Shown here piece after piece: positions 1 to 8,577 of a DNA stretch of 64,000 nt. The DNA is from Brachynemurus nebulosus (taxonomy: Eukaryota; Arthropoda; Insecta; Neuroptera; Myrmeleontidae): NCBI GenBank assembly GCA_035578155.1, contig JAPWDM010000016.1, positions 4,232,501 through 4,296,500 on the forward strand, read 5' to 3'. Made by a program: the position numbers and the translations under genes. The notes under the pieces were generated by a model. The model did no database searches. It was not told the DNA's origin and saw only the letters and a list, made by a program, of their open reading frames with translations. Every line of letters begins with the position of its first letter. Positions within the stretch are counted from its first letter, which is position 1.

Positions 1-301
1 GTGTTATTCTGTGGTCTGTAATATGCAATCACCTTTATTATTTTATACTGTAATATTTTTTTTATGAAACTATTTTTCTGAGACTCACTGTAGCAGTTTA
101 AAATGTTGTTGTTAACATTATGTATTGTATACGTTAGAATAGGGGTGACTCCGTGGGCGTGACTCGTTCGTATGTGTTCTCCTACTGCGGTTTGACTGTT
201 TTCATATGTATGAAGGCCGTGTGTATCGTGACGTATCGTGTTTGCTGACCAAAATTAAACTTTTAAATAATAAAGAATTTGTTAAGAAAAAACAAGAACA
301 A

Positions 302-341
<40 letters not shown>

Positions 342-860
342 TCAGATATCGCCAAAAAATCGAGTCCTAAATATATTTTTCCCCTAAAAAAGGGGAAATC
401 CTATTTATCGGTTTTGTCGTTTTGACGGTGCACGGGGCGTGGTTTATTATTTTGGTCAAATTATCTATGAAAATATTGAGAGAAAATGATTTTTAGTAGA
501 AAAAATGGAAAGCTTATAGTTGATTTATATAAGACATTTAAAGACATTTTGACATAAATATCAATAATTATTACGTAAATACGAGAAGAAAAATTTACAT
601 ATTGGTAGATGTTGTTATAATCTGTATAATAGAGCGCTCACTGTCTTATTGGGATTGGGAGGGGCAAAATATTCTCGTCGACGACAGCTACCGCTCTCTT
701 AGATATATTCGGATGTAGCTGAAATAATTTCACTTGTTCAGATGATGTTCATATAGAACGAAACATGTCAACTGTATAAAACTTTGTAACAAGTTCTGTC
801 AACTTTGTAACAAGTTTTGTCAAAATAAAATAGTGATATTTTGCAAAGTAATAAAAATTT
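1..860. other. AT-rich non-coding stretch with short (AT)n tract
   Basis: I see no supportable gene here. There is an (AT)n microsatellite at about 303-332 and otherwise AT-rich sequence. It lies beyond the end of the leftmost virus-like gene and may hold eroded element sequence, but no terminal inverted repeat is visible. Confidence 0.5.
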
Positions 861-896
861 GTTTTATTTACAATATGGATTATCACAAAGTAACGC

Positions 897-1366
897 TCAA
901 ATCAGTGAATTATTCATGATGTTCGTTGGTTTATCCGAATAGTGGTAATGACCAGCTGCAAGTTTTCGCTTACTGAAGCCAAGTAGTGAGCCAATTGTTC
1001 GTTCTTGATCGAAATGAATTGTTTCCGTACATTTTATTTCACTTTTTAGCGTATTGTTATTTGCACGAAGTATAAGTTCCGGGCTATCACCCGGTTTTCT
1101 CTTCTCTAGTATCCTATCTTCTATTTGAAACTCCAAATCTTCCAGATCATAATTGCCGACAGGTATCTCAATGTATTTCACTTCATTATCACCGTAATGA
1201 ACTAAATTATTTGTTTCGTCGATATTTTTGGCACTGCGTTGTATGTGTCAAAATTGACCAACTCGCACACATAATCACCCGGTAAATCGATGGGTGGAAA
1301 ATTTTCAGCCGTGTCATCACTTCATGTCATAGATGAGTCATCACTTAACGTTAATATTAGCGACAT
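897..1366 (-). pseudogene. Minor-capsid-like protein of a virus-like element, broken
   Basis: On the minus strand a start ATG at 1366 opens a frame reading MSLILTLSDD. It is cut by an in-frame TGA near 1322 and continues with a piece containing ELVNFDTYNAVP. A one-base frameshift near 1225 then leads into the longest open piece (1181-897), which contains KYIEIPVGNYD, RANNNTLKSEIK and IGSLLGFS. These motifs recur in a protein of arthropod virus-like elements that also carry an adenain-type protease and a capsid gene; I take it as a minor capsid or penton-like protein from that context, not from a structure. The 3' end runs into another stop at 897, short of the usual length. Three breaks make it a pseudogene. 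It is the leftmost member of the minus-strand group with the protease and pX-like genes. Confidence 0.6.
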
Positions 1367-1463
1367 GATGCCTAAGATACGAATGAAAGAAAATTCTATA
1401 TCACAGGTACATTTAAAGTATAGATGAGAAATGAAACAAAATTATTCAATTTAAAAAAAATAT

Positions 1464-1820
1464 TTACTGAAAATAATGTGTATTACATAAAAATTCTAGA
1501 CATAAATGTCCACAGTTATATTGTTTATAATTCTGATATCTATTATAATTATATTTAATATTATTGCCATGTAAATATTGCACAACTTCTGCAGGTGGTG
1601 GTAAATTCCCATAACTATCGAAATATTCGACGTCGTTGTTATCTTTGGCGTACGCTACCCAATGGCTTCCTGGTCCCGATAAATTATCCAAATTGACGAC
1701 TCCACACTCCTTGGACGTTTCGGTAAATCATCTCATGAACACGCCTCGAAAATTGGACAAATAATTATTTCCAAACTGATAGATGTCGCGATCAGTTAAT
1801 AGTCGATCGGGTAGCTCGCT
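1464..1820 (-). pseudogene. Adenain-like cysteine protease (C5 type), frameshifted
   Basis: The open piece 1691-1464 contains GSHWVAY, then EYFDSYG, then NCGHLCLEFL near the C-terminus. These carry the His, acidic and Cys positions expected of adenovirus-type proteases, which process capsid precursors in adenoviruses and Polinton-like elements. Reading upstream on the minus strand, the matching N-terminal part (LLSELPDR, then NFRGVFMR) lies in another frame, joined by what looks like a single-base deletion near 1730. The N-terminal part appears to overlap the 3' end of the pX-like gene in a different frame, so the true start is not resolved. The catalytic residues survive, but the frameshift would prevent a full protein. 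The family assignment rests on the motif order and on the neighbouring capsid-type genes. Confidence 0.7.
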
Positions 1821-2499
1821 TAGCAGTTTTTTGATTCGATGTAAAGTCCCAAACCTCTTCTGTATGGTTTCAAATAAAGTCCAGTTCCAGATTTGGATCC
1901 AAGTGCAATTGCTTCCATCATCCTGTTATGACGTTCATTTGCATCCAATTGTTTCTTTGCTGTTTTATAAGCATTTACTGCTTTCGCAACACCAGCAGCA
2001 CCTCCAGCAAGTGATCCTACAGCGGACAGGCCGGCAAAAAGTGGAAATAAGAATGGTAAAATTCCACCAGTTTTTGGATTTGGTATGATTCTCGGTGTTG
2101 TAAATTGACTGTCCTTCTTCTTGAAAATATTCCTTGCAGCTTTCAGTGCAAATTTTATCGCATTCTTAATAGTTTTCGGCTTCTTTTTCTTCAATATACT
2201 TCTCAAATCACGAATTCCGGTACCAAATATTAATTTCTGTCCTTTTTTGTTCTTCTTTGAATGACCCATTCCTAGTTTTACTTTCGACTTCATCGCGTTC
2301 GTTACAGCCCAAGCAGCAGCTCTCTCGCCAAGATTTGCTTCCAACGATTTAACTCGCTCGCACGCTTTATCAGCTAGAATTAAATCAGCTTTATGTCGAT
2401 CTTGAATATCTTTATTACTCCGTTTACTATACCACAACCAGATCTTTTCATACCGCTTGTCTTCTCACGACTAACTACTAGTTGTTTCCACGTTGACAT
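1820..2499 (-). CDS. Basic pX/core-like protein of a virus-like element
   Basis: An open frame of about 205 codons (2437-1820) encodes a strongly basic protein with a lysine-rich middle (HSKKNKKGQK, ILKKKKPKTIK). A Gly/Ala-rich hydrophobic segment follows (ILPFLFPLFAGLSAVGSLAG), and the tail is KPYRRGLGLYIESKNC. This arrangement of a basic domain, a membrane-active-looking segment and a Gly-Leu-Tyr tail resembles the pX/pVI-like core proteins of adenovirus-like and adintovirus-like elements, which bind DNA or the inner capsid. An ATG at 2499 begins a short matching N-terminus (MSTWKQLVVSRE) in another frame, with a small indel near 2462, so the copy may be frameshifted at its start. It is transcribed divergently from the ATPase gene, which begins 120 bp away. 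Confidence 0.6.
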
Positions 2500-2618
2500 T
2501 TAAAAGTGAACTGAAACAAAAGAACATATGCTGTACTATTTATATATATTATAAATATGCTGGAAATTTACTCAACTTTCTTAGTATGAGAAATAGTGTT
2601 ATTTAATCAACATCGACG
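2500..2618. promoter_or_regulatory. Divergent promoter region
   Basis: This 119-bp gap separates the pX-like gene (minus) from the ATPase gene (plus). It is AT-rich with TATA-like words around 2540-2560 (atttatatatattataaata), usable in either direction. The regulatory role is inferred from position only. Confidence 0.3.
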
Positions 2619-3081
2619 ATGTCTTCTTCATTCGTTAAACAGCAGGAGACGTTACCAGTCAAAAATTTCGAGTTTTCGTCTGACGAGGACAGCACTGATT
2701 TCAAGAAAAATGGTCCACTGCTACCAAGAAGTATTAGAGCGATCATCTGTGGTCTAAGTGGATGCGGCAAAACGTCACTTCTTCTATCACTTATCCAGGA
2801 TCCTAATGGTGAGGCATTTGAAAACATATACATCTATTCCAATATATGCGGATAATGCGAGTCTTGTTACAGTCTTCAAACAGGATGATCTTAACCTCAG
2901 ACATATCTACGATGATCATATTAATTCCGACATGTCGTTCAATCAATTCAAAAAATTATGCAGAGAGTGTTGGCGTGATAACTATGGATTTTTAACTATT
3001 TACAAAGAATATGATATACGCAGTGGAAGATATCAAAACAAGTTTGACCGTTTCTGGAAAGGATCAACATCCGGAAAATGA
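2619..3081 (+). pseudogene. A32-like packaging ATPase, central deletion
   Basis: The first piece (2619-2855) contains a Walker A P-loop, GLSGCGKTS, about 48 residues in, as in FtsK/HerA-type A32-like ATPases that package DNA in Polinton-like elements and large DNA viruses. It stops at 2853-2855. A second piece in another frame (from about 2850 to 3081) matches the C-terminal part of such proteins: VTVFKQDDLNLRHIYDDH, FKKLCRECW, then YGFLTIYKEYD. The middle that should carry Walker B is missing, so an internal deletion of a few hundred bases joins the two near 2845-2850. The product would be inactive. It is the first plus-strand gene of the element and is followed at once by a hairpin. Confidence 0.7.
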
Positions 3082-3115
3082 TATAAGTTATATCATTTGT
3101 TGTACCGGATGTTGA
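3064..3115 (+). other. Hairpin at the 3' end of the ATPase remnant
   Basis: A perfect 11-bp outer stem (tcaacatccgg at 3064-3074 with ccggatgttga at 3105-3115) encloses a second 11-bp stem (3076-3086 with 3088-3098). The ATPase stop codon (3079-3081) lies inside it. It could be a 3'-end or RNA-stability signal; no function is shown. Confidence 0.5.
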
Positions 3116-3166
3116 TATCATATAACCAGTTCTGAACCGACCTGCTGACCGGTCCTAAGCTGGTCC

Positions 3167-3242
3167 AAGCAGTTTCGAACTGGTTTCGGTAACCGGTCTA
3201 AGCAGTTTCGAACTGGTCCACCTAAATATGACCATATAAATA
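3167..3242 (+). promoter_or_regulatory. TATA box with upstream 18-bp direct repeats
   Basis: TATAAATA at 3235-3242 stands 63 bp before the ATG at 3305. Just upstream an 18-bp word (aagcagtttcgaactggt) occurs twice, at 3167-3184 and 3200-3217, among further ccggt/accgg words. This is the clearest core-promoter arrangement in the element and would drive the DUF8207-like gene. Confidence 0.45.
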
Positions 3243-3304
3243 CAGCAGTCGCATGCGATAGAGCTTCAGTTCTTGAGAAATCGTTCTAGGAAGCAGTCAT
3301 CGAG

Positions 3305-4573
3305 ATGGATAAAAAGGCGATTAAAAAGAACATTATAAAAGCGGCAAGCAATATACGTAAAAAATTTAGTTGCTTCAAAGTACACTAGAACTAGTCACTA
3401 CTCCGCTTAAAGAAATAGCTACAAAGTTAAATGATGACAAGAAGAAACATCCTATTAAAGTGGAAACAAAAGAAGAAGAAGAGGCGCAAGTATCGAATGC
3501 GTTCACACCTAAAATTAAAAAGACAAAATTGGAAAAACCAACTGTTGACTACTATACTCTACCAACAAAGGAGGAAGATACTTCAATACAAGACATTCCA
3601 GAAGATGTTTTTGAATTGTATCCATAAGAAGAACAAAATGTATTTGAAACACCAAAATTTCTTGGATCAGCGCAAAGTGTTGCTCGCAAAGAGAAAAAAA
3701 TGAGCAACATTTTAAGCATCAATATTGGAATCGATTTCGATGAGAGCATTTCAAACATCGTATCACTGCTATTCGCCGTTTCTAAATGCGTTTGGAAACA
3801 ACGACGAAATTCGAATCTGTTGTCAAAATCAAGATCTGATCCTGCTGCCGCACGAAAGTTGTCTGTATGTGGAAGGACAATTGCTGAAGAGTGATAAAAC
3901 AGTATCGACTACAGCGAAATTATCCAACAATTCATTGGCGTACCTGTTTGAAGAAATACGATATGAACTGAACCACGTGGAAATCGATCAATGCAAGTAC
4001 GTTGGACCGACAACAACATTAATCAATTATTTGGCATTAAACGCAAATAAAAGCAAACTACTCTACAACGACGGATAGTGTCCGGGTGAAACAATTAAAG
4101 TAACGGAAAAAGGCTACTTCAATTTCTGTCTACCACTGGCGCAGATGTTTGGATTTCTTAACCATTACAAGAAAGTTATCAACAATGCGAAACATCAACT
4201 AATTCTGACTCGGGCTCGGACGGATCATGATGCAGGATCAGCGCAAAGTGTTGCTCGAAAATTGATGCCAGCAGCTGAAGATTTTCCAAAACAGTTTGGA
4301 TCAATAGCAAGAAAATACTTACAACTATACCTTCAACCCAACAGCGGAATTGATGTGGTATACGGACCGTACAAAAAAGATGATGAATGGATGATTAGAA
4401 ATCAATCGTTTCAAATAGCTGGTGATGATATAATAATTGGTGATATTATGTATAAGGGAACACCTGAATTATATGAAATGATTTTCATGAATGCACCCAA
4501 AATTGGTTCATATCATACTAAAGATTTAAATGCGTATAAGCAAATTTTAAAACAAACAAATGCACACAGATGA
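3305..4573 (+). pseudogene. DUF8207-like protein gene, interrupted
   Basis: The gene starts at ATG 3305 with a Lys-rich N-terminus. It shifts frame near 3366, continues as a charged 85-codon stretch (3370-3627), meets a stop at 3625-3627, and is split by an inserted capsid fragment (3687-4234). The C-terminal part reads on from the repeat at 4235 to 4573 with GIDVVYGPYKKDD, IIIGDIMYKGTPELYE and LKQTNAHR. That GPY...KGTPELYE...TNAHR pattern is what I recognise as the DUF8207 domain, found in arthropod genomes in virus-like elements with capsid and integrase genes. Its function is unknown; a virion-associated role is a guess from its neighbours. A good TATA box lies 63 bp upstream. Frameshift, stop and insertion make it a pseudogene. 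Confidence 0.6.
3687..4234 (+). pseudogene. Inserted 5' fragment of the capsid-like gene
   Basis: This 548-bp block is nearly identical at DNA level to the start of the capsid-like gene at 6374, beginning with the same short A-rich leader and ATG (3700). It has lost bases near 3758, which shifts the frame, and carries a TAG at 4076-4078 where the other copy has TGG. It ends exactly where a 23-bp sequence found just before it (3664-3686) recurs (4235-4257). It sits inside the DUF8207-like gene. It is therefore a partial, dead copy of the first third of the capsid gene, gained by duplication or recombination between related elements. Confidence 0.8.
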
Positions 4574-4896
4574 AATTACAGTCCAAACCAGCAAAGAAAA
4601 TGCAGCTCGAGTTATAAATACATAAACATTATTAGCCAGTTGTTCCCAATCAGTTCTGCTAAAAAACAAATATTAAGAAAAATATATGATATACCTCTTT
4701 TCAGATAAAATTGATCATGAGTTTTCGTTAAAAAATTAAATAATTCTTATATTCGAAACAAATCGATCTTCTATTCTTTTCTAAAAATAAACTGTAAATT
4801 TAAAATTTACATAAATGCAATAATAAAAGAGATAAAGCCAAGAAAACGGAAATTATTTAAATTCAAAGTTACGAAGCATGGTTAAATTTAACTGAA
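4574..4896. other. AT-rich spacer in the virus-like element
   Basis: This AT-rich spacer lies between the DUF8207-like gene and the next small ORF. I see no conserved coding signal. It may hold the 3' end of one transcript and the promoter of the next. Confidence 0.4.
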
Positions 4897-5145
4897 ATGA
4901 ACCATACAAGAAGTCGTGTTGGAAGTGCTCCAAAATCTGCTAGCGTCGGTGGTACTCCAAGATCGGGACATGGTTTGATGCAGTTTAATAATTTGAAAAA
5001 AGACTTTATATACTGGGACAATGCGAATGAACTGGTCAGTAGACTACGATTACTAGTGGCGTCACAACAAGCTGGACACAGTGATCATAATAACGAAATA
5101 ATATCCATCATTGAAGAACTGAAAGAAGCAGATATCATTGAGTGA
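4897..5145 (+). CDS. Small protein of the virus-like element (82 aa)
   Basis: An intact frame starts at ATG 4897. The N-terminus is Ser/Gly/Arg-rich and likely disordered (SAPKSASVGGTPRSGHG). The second half is compact and helical-looking: KDFIYWDNANELVSRLRLL, then a short Asn/His link, then IISIIEELKEADIIE. I recognise the YWDxxNELVxRLRLL...EIxSIIEEL pattern as a small protein that recurs beside capsid and integrase genes in arthropod virus-like elements, but I know no function for it. Its stop (5143-5145) is only two bases before the next ATG (5148), so the two genes probably share a transcript. Confidence 0.55.
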   Translation: MNHTRSRVGSAPKSASVGGTPRSGHGLMQFNNLKKDFIYWDNANELVSRLRLLVASQQAGHSDHNNEIISIIEELKEADIIE

Positions 5146-5147
5146 AA

Positions 5148-5600
5148 ATGAATAAATTTGGTCGTGCGCGTAACAGAAACATAGTTATTAACAAATTCGG
5201 TCCGGTGCATGATAAAAGTATTAAGAAGCAGATTCTTAAAGACATTGGTTTGAAGATGGCACAATCAGGGAACTATGATTTTGGAAACAGACAACTAACC
5301 AATATAAAGGATCCGACTGATGATCAAGATGTGGTGAATCTGAAATTTTTAAAGAGTTTTGCAACAGAGAAACTTTCTGAATTAACAGAAACAGTCGAAA
5401 TCACGAAAATAAAGATTGAAAATGCTTCGCACCTGCTGACCCAGGCAATGCAGCTTTTTACGCATCATAAAATATGGATGAATCGAGAAATTTCTGCATT
5501 TAATCTTCGAATATCGAAGACTGAAAAACGTCTTGATAAATTTCTGAAACCTGCAGAGAACACTGAGACGAAAAATGAGCAAAGCACAAGTGGTTCGTGA
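5148..5600 (+). CDS. Fibre-like coiled-coil protein of the virus-like element
   Basis: An open frame of 150 codons starts at ATG 5148, the first ATG after the preceding stop. The N-terminus is basic (MNKFGRARNRNIVINKFG). Around residues 45-70 it contains RQLTNIKDPTDDQDVVNLKF, which resembles the spacer motif of phage and virus tail-fibre proteins that joins shaft to head domains. A long heptad-like helical stretch follows (residues about 70-140) and then an acidic tail. I infer a trimeric attachment or minor capsid protein. The 3' end overlaps the integrase start by 26 bases (5575-5600) in another frame. No break is seen. Confidence 0.55.
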   Translation: MNKFGRARNRNIVINKFGPVHDKSIKKQILKDIGLKMAQSGNYDFGNRQLTNIKDPTDDQDVVNLKFLKSFATEKLSELTETVEITKIKIENASHLLTQAMQLFTHHKIWMNREISAFNLRISKTEKRLDKFLKPAENTETKNEQSTSGS

Positions 5601-5880
5601 ACTGCATAACCCGGCGCGAAAAAATTTTCCACGCAGACGTGTGATCGTGAAAGGAATTGACGATCTCTGGCAATATGATTTAATTGAGGTGGGTGCCTAC
5701 GCTTCAGTGAATCAAAAAATCAATTATTTGTTAACAACAATCGACGTGTTTTCGAAACATGTATGGGCGGTACCCGTTAAAAATAAAACTGGAAAAGAAG
5801 TAACAGCCGCATTTGAGTCAATACTTAAACAAGGACGGAGGCCGGATAACTTCCAAACCGACGATGGCAAGGTTTTATAA
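5575..5880 (+). pseudogene. Retroviral-type (RVE) integrase, truncated
   Basis: The frame starts at ATG 5575 inside the end of the preceding gene. It contains LWQYDLIEV (first catalytic Asp), LLTTIDVFSKHVWAVPVKNK, and FQTDDGK (second catalytic Asp). The frame then stops at 5878-5880 and the following sequence does not continue the fold, so the catalytic Glu of the DDE triad and the C-terminal domain are gone. Integrases of this kind insert Polinton-like elements. The size (101 aa) compares with roughly 300 aa or more for the family. The truncation appears tied to a deletion or insertion in 5880-6200. Confidence 0.75.
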
Positions 5881-6200
5881 TCAGCTGTTGAAGACTTCCG
5901 TCCATTGTTGTGTTTTCACTCGATATTGTTTCGCCAAAAAATTGAAACTGCTTCACCTCATCGTCATCATCATAATTATATGCTACCCCATGTTGGTGGG
6001 GGATGCTGAAACTGCTCCGGCCCATCATCACCATACGTACTTGCTGCTCCATGTTGGTGGGGATATCATACCAAGTCTTTGCTATCAATTCAGCTATTGG
6101 CGCTACTTGGGAAGCCGAACCACTTCACGTATACTTTATCTTTCTTTTTTTTCAACACGGCTTCATGGCTTTTTTCTCCCGCGTAGATACATCGTCGAAT
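5881..6200 (+). other. Unassigned stretch replacing the integrase C-terminus
   Basis: A long frame (5813 onward) stays open through this stretch by chance or by remodelling, joining capsid upstream sequence to integrase debris. A word like ccatgttggtgggg occurs twice (near 5990 and 6049) in two similar blocks about 60 bp apart. I do not recognise any domain. Confidence 0.35.
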
Positions 6201-6377
6201 ATTACCAGCGAATTTGGTCATGCTTCTTTCCAACTAACATTGGTGCGACCGATCAGTCTACAATTTGCCACCAAGGTGAACGGATCGGTGAGAAAGAAGC
6301 AACAACGACCGCCATTAAGAAGAGAAAACAAACAATTTCTTCAACAACTGGGTTTCAAGCTGAAGAGGAAAAAATGA
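6003..6377 (+). CDS. Small basic protein, probably truncated at its N-terminus
   Basis: The frame runs to TGA 6375-6377. Only its last third looks conserved: FGHASFQLTLVRPISLQF, then the basic tail RRENKQFLQQLGFKLKRKK. A short Arg/Lys-rich protein ending in a xFLxxLGFK motif is common next to capsid genes in such elements, so I take this as its 3' part. The stretch before about 6200 is low-complexity and aromatic and may not be native. The stop overlaps the capsid ATG as ATGA (6374-6377), which suggests coupled translation or a compact viral layout. The true start is not known. Confidence 0.35.
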   Translation: MLKLLRPIITIRTCCSMLVGISYQVFAINSAIGATWEAEPLHVYFIFLFFQHGFMAFFSRVDTSSNITSEFGHASFQLTLVRPISLQFATKVNGSVRKKQQRPPLRRENKQFLQQLGFKLKRKK

Positions 6378-7579
6378 GCAACATTTTAAGCATCAATACT
6401 GGAATCGATTTCGATGAGAGCAGTTCAAACATCGCGTATCAGTGCTATTCGCCGTTTCTAAATGCGTTTGGAAACAACGACGAAATTCGAATCTGTTGTC
6501 AAAATCAAGATCTGATCCTGCTGCCGCACGAAAGTTGTCTGTATGTGGAAGGACAATTGCTGAAGAGTGATAAAACAGTATCGACTACAGCGAAATTATC
6601 CAACAATTCATTGGCGTACCTGTTTGAAGAAATACGATATGAACTGAACCACGTGGAAATTGATCAATGCAAGTACGTTGGACCGACAACAACATTAATC
6701 AATTATTTGGCATTAAACGCAAATGAAAGCAAACTACTCTACAACGCCGGATGGTGTCCGGGTGAAAAAATTAAAGTAACGGAAAAAGGCTACTTCAATT
6801 TCTGTCTACCATTGACGCAGATGTTTGGATTTCTTAACCATTACAAGAAAGTTATCATCAATGCGAAACATCAACTAATTCTGACTCGGGCTCGGACGGA
6901 TCATGATGCAGTTATATCACCAACGGATGATGTCACTTTTTATATACATAAAATTCAATGGATAGTTCCACACGTTACAGTTGCAGATGAACAGAAACTG
7001 AAGTTGTTGAAATATGTGGAAAATAGTCGAGATATTACAATTGCTTTTCGATCATGGGATATGAATATACAGCCGACGATTCCAACAGCAAGACAAAACA
7101 TTTGGACGGTGAAAACATCGGCTCAGCTGGGGAAACAGCGTTACATTATATTCGCTCTACAAACAGATCGACGAAATAAAAAAGATAAAGATTCCAATAT
7201 TTTCGATCTCTGTGAACTTTCAGACGTTAAAATTTATTTAAATTCTGCGAAATACCCGTACATGGATTTGAATTTGAATTTCAATAATGATAAATATACA
7301 GTAGCATATCACACGTATTCGAAATTTCAACAAGCATATTATGATTGTAAGAAGAATGAACCGCTTTTAAGCAAAACACCATTCAAGAATATCGCTCCAA
7401 TCATATTCATCGATTGTTCTCATCAAAACGAATCATTGAAAAGTGGACCGATGGATATTCGAATTGAATTTAAAACATTGAAGGAGGTGCCAGAGAATAC
7501 ATCAGCATTCTGTCTTCTACTACATGATCGTGTGGTACAATATAATCCATTGACGAATATTGTTACAAAATATGTATAA
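6374..7579 (+). CDS. Capsid-like protein (probable major capsid protein)
   Basis: An uninterrupted frame of 401 codons starts at ATG 6374. Upstream in-frame codons back to 5813 come from other debris, and the same ATG with its A-rich leader starts the duplicate at 3700. The protein is rich in beta-prone segments with conserved-looking stretches SLAYLFEEIRYELN, AFRSWDMNIQP, KIYLNSAKYPYMDLNLNF, FIDCSHQNESLKSGP and HDRVVQYNPLTNIV. I recognise this as the capsid-like protein of arthropod virus-like elements with DUF8207, adenain and RVE integrase genes. A double jelly-roll fold is expected for the class but cannot be shown from sequence alone. It lies downstream of the small basic protein with a 4-base ATGA overlap. 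The ORF looks intact, unlike most neighbours, although one substitution cluster near its start (IAYQ) could be a repaired indel. Confidence 0.7.
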   Translation: MSNILSINTGIDFDESSSNIAYQCYSPFLNAFGNNDEIRICCQNQDLILLPHESCLYVEGQLLKSDKTVSTTAKLSNNSLAYLFEEIRYELNHVEIDQCKYVGPTTTLINYLALNANESKLLYNAGWCPGEKIKVTEKGYFNFCLPLTQMFGFLNHYKKVIINAKHQLILTRARTDHDAVISPTDDVTFYIHKIQWIVPHVTVADEQKLKLLKYVENSRDITIAFRSWDMNIQPTIPTARQNIWTVKTSAQLGKQRYIIFALQTDRRNKKDKDSNIFDLCELSDVKIYLNSAKYPYMDLNLNFNNDKYTVAYHTYSKFQQAYYDCKKNEPLLSKTPFKNIAPIIFIDCSHQNESLKSGPMDIRIEFKTLKEVPENTSAFCLLLHDRVVQYNPLTNIVTKYV

Positions 7580-7631
7580 AAACACTGCAATCCGATTAAA
7601 AATCAGCTAGTTTCGCTCTAGGTAACACACA

Positions 7632-8144
7632 ATGAAGACCGACGCAGCAATTGTTGACTTCCAAGGATTTCCAAACGCAACAAATGGGAAATTCTACATA
7701 AAAGAATTGGCTGTGTTGAAATTCGATTCTTCCGAAGAAAATTATGGTGAAGATTATATACTACAACACTATGTATTCAAATCACCAATACCGTTTTGCG
7801 GATTAAGTGAAAAAGGTCAGCGCACAGCTCGTTGGTTGTGGAAAAGTCATCATGGGTTCTCCTGGATGGATGGACATATTAAATATGAGAAACTACAATA
7901 CCCTTTTATAAACAATCTACACGGAACTCGAATCATCTATACGAAAGGAGAAGAAAAAGTGCGGTATTTAAAACGACTACTACCATCAGCGCCCATTATG
8001 AACTTTGAAGAAATAACAATTTGTCCCAAGCTAGGAATCATAACATCAACATACACTAGTCCTCGATGCGGCCATCATTCCGGAGCAACTTGCGCCATGG
8101 AAAATGTTATATCTATATACAAATATTATTGTAATAACATTTAA
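7632..8144 (+). CDS. 170-aa protein of the virus-like element, function unknown
   Basis: An intact frame starts at ATG 7632, 52 bp after the capsid stop. The N-terminus reads IVDFQGFPN...FYIKELAVL. Later come QHYVFKSPIPF, WLWKSHHGFSWMDG, RIIYTKGEEKVRYL and, near the end, a Cys/His cluster (SPRCGHHSGATCAMENV). I know similar proteins from arthropod virus-like elements. The early acidic-plus-hydrophobic strand, the central W..HGF.W and the later YTKG.EK..L recall a DnaQ-like or RNase H-fold layout, but no complete acidic triad is clear, so the nuclease idea is weak inference. The C-terminal CxxH...C could bind metal. It is the last gene of the element. Confidence 0.5.
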   Translation: MKTDAAIVDFQGFPNATNGKFYIKELAVLKFDSSEENYGEDYILQHYVFKSPIPFCGLSEKGQRTARWLWKSHHGFSWMDGHIKYEKLQYPFINNLHGTRIIYTKGEEKVRYLKRLLPSAPIMNFEEITICPKLGIITSTYTSPRCGHHSGATCAMENVISIYKYYCNNI

Positions 8145-8222
8145 ATATTTTATTGTAAAATATTTCTTTTAAATAAATTTATTAAAAAAATGTGTTTTAA
8201 TTTAGAAGAAAACCTGTATAAA

Positions 8223-8500
8223 CCTGTTTTCAGATAAAAATATACAATCATATGATAAAATTCATTTTTGCGTATTAGACAGAAATCTCCGTTATTAATA
8301 TCAGTATACCTTCTAATGACGTCAGCTGAAAATTTATACGAGTTTAAACCTGTTTTCAGATAAAAATATACAATCATATTATAAAATTCATTTTTGCGTA
8401 TTAGACAGAAATCTTCGCTGTTAATATCAGTATACCTTCTAATGACGTCAGCTGACAATTTATACGAGCTTAAACCTGTTTTCAGATAAAAATATGATAA
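8223..8500 (+). repeat. 126-bp tandem repeat, about 2.3 units
   Basis: Units beginning cctgttttcagataaaaata start at 8223, 8349 and 8475 (period 126). Each contains the word taatgacgtcagctga. The repeat follows the last gene of the virus-like element and could be subterminal element sequence. Confidence 0.8.
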
Positions 8501-8577
8501 AATTATGAATCAAGGTACAGAATTCGCGGTGGTTCAGACTAGCAACGCCATCTTTTAACTATCAAAAAAGATTTTCA

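Noticed and set aside
8150..8458. 102-codon minus-strand frame with an internal repeat
   Set aside because: The internal protein repeat is only the 126-bp tandem DNA repeat (a multiple of three) kept open.
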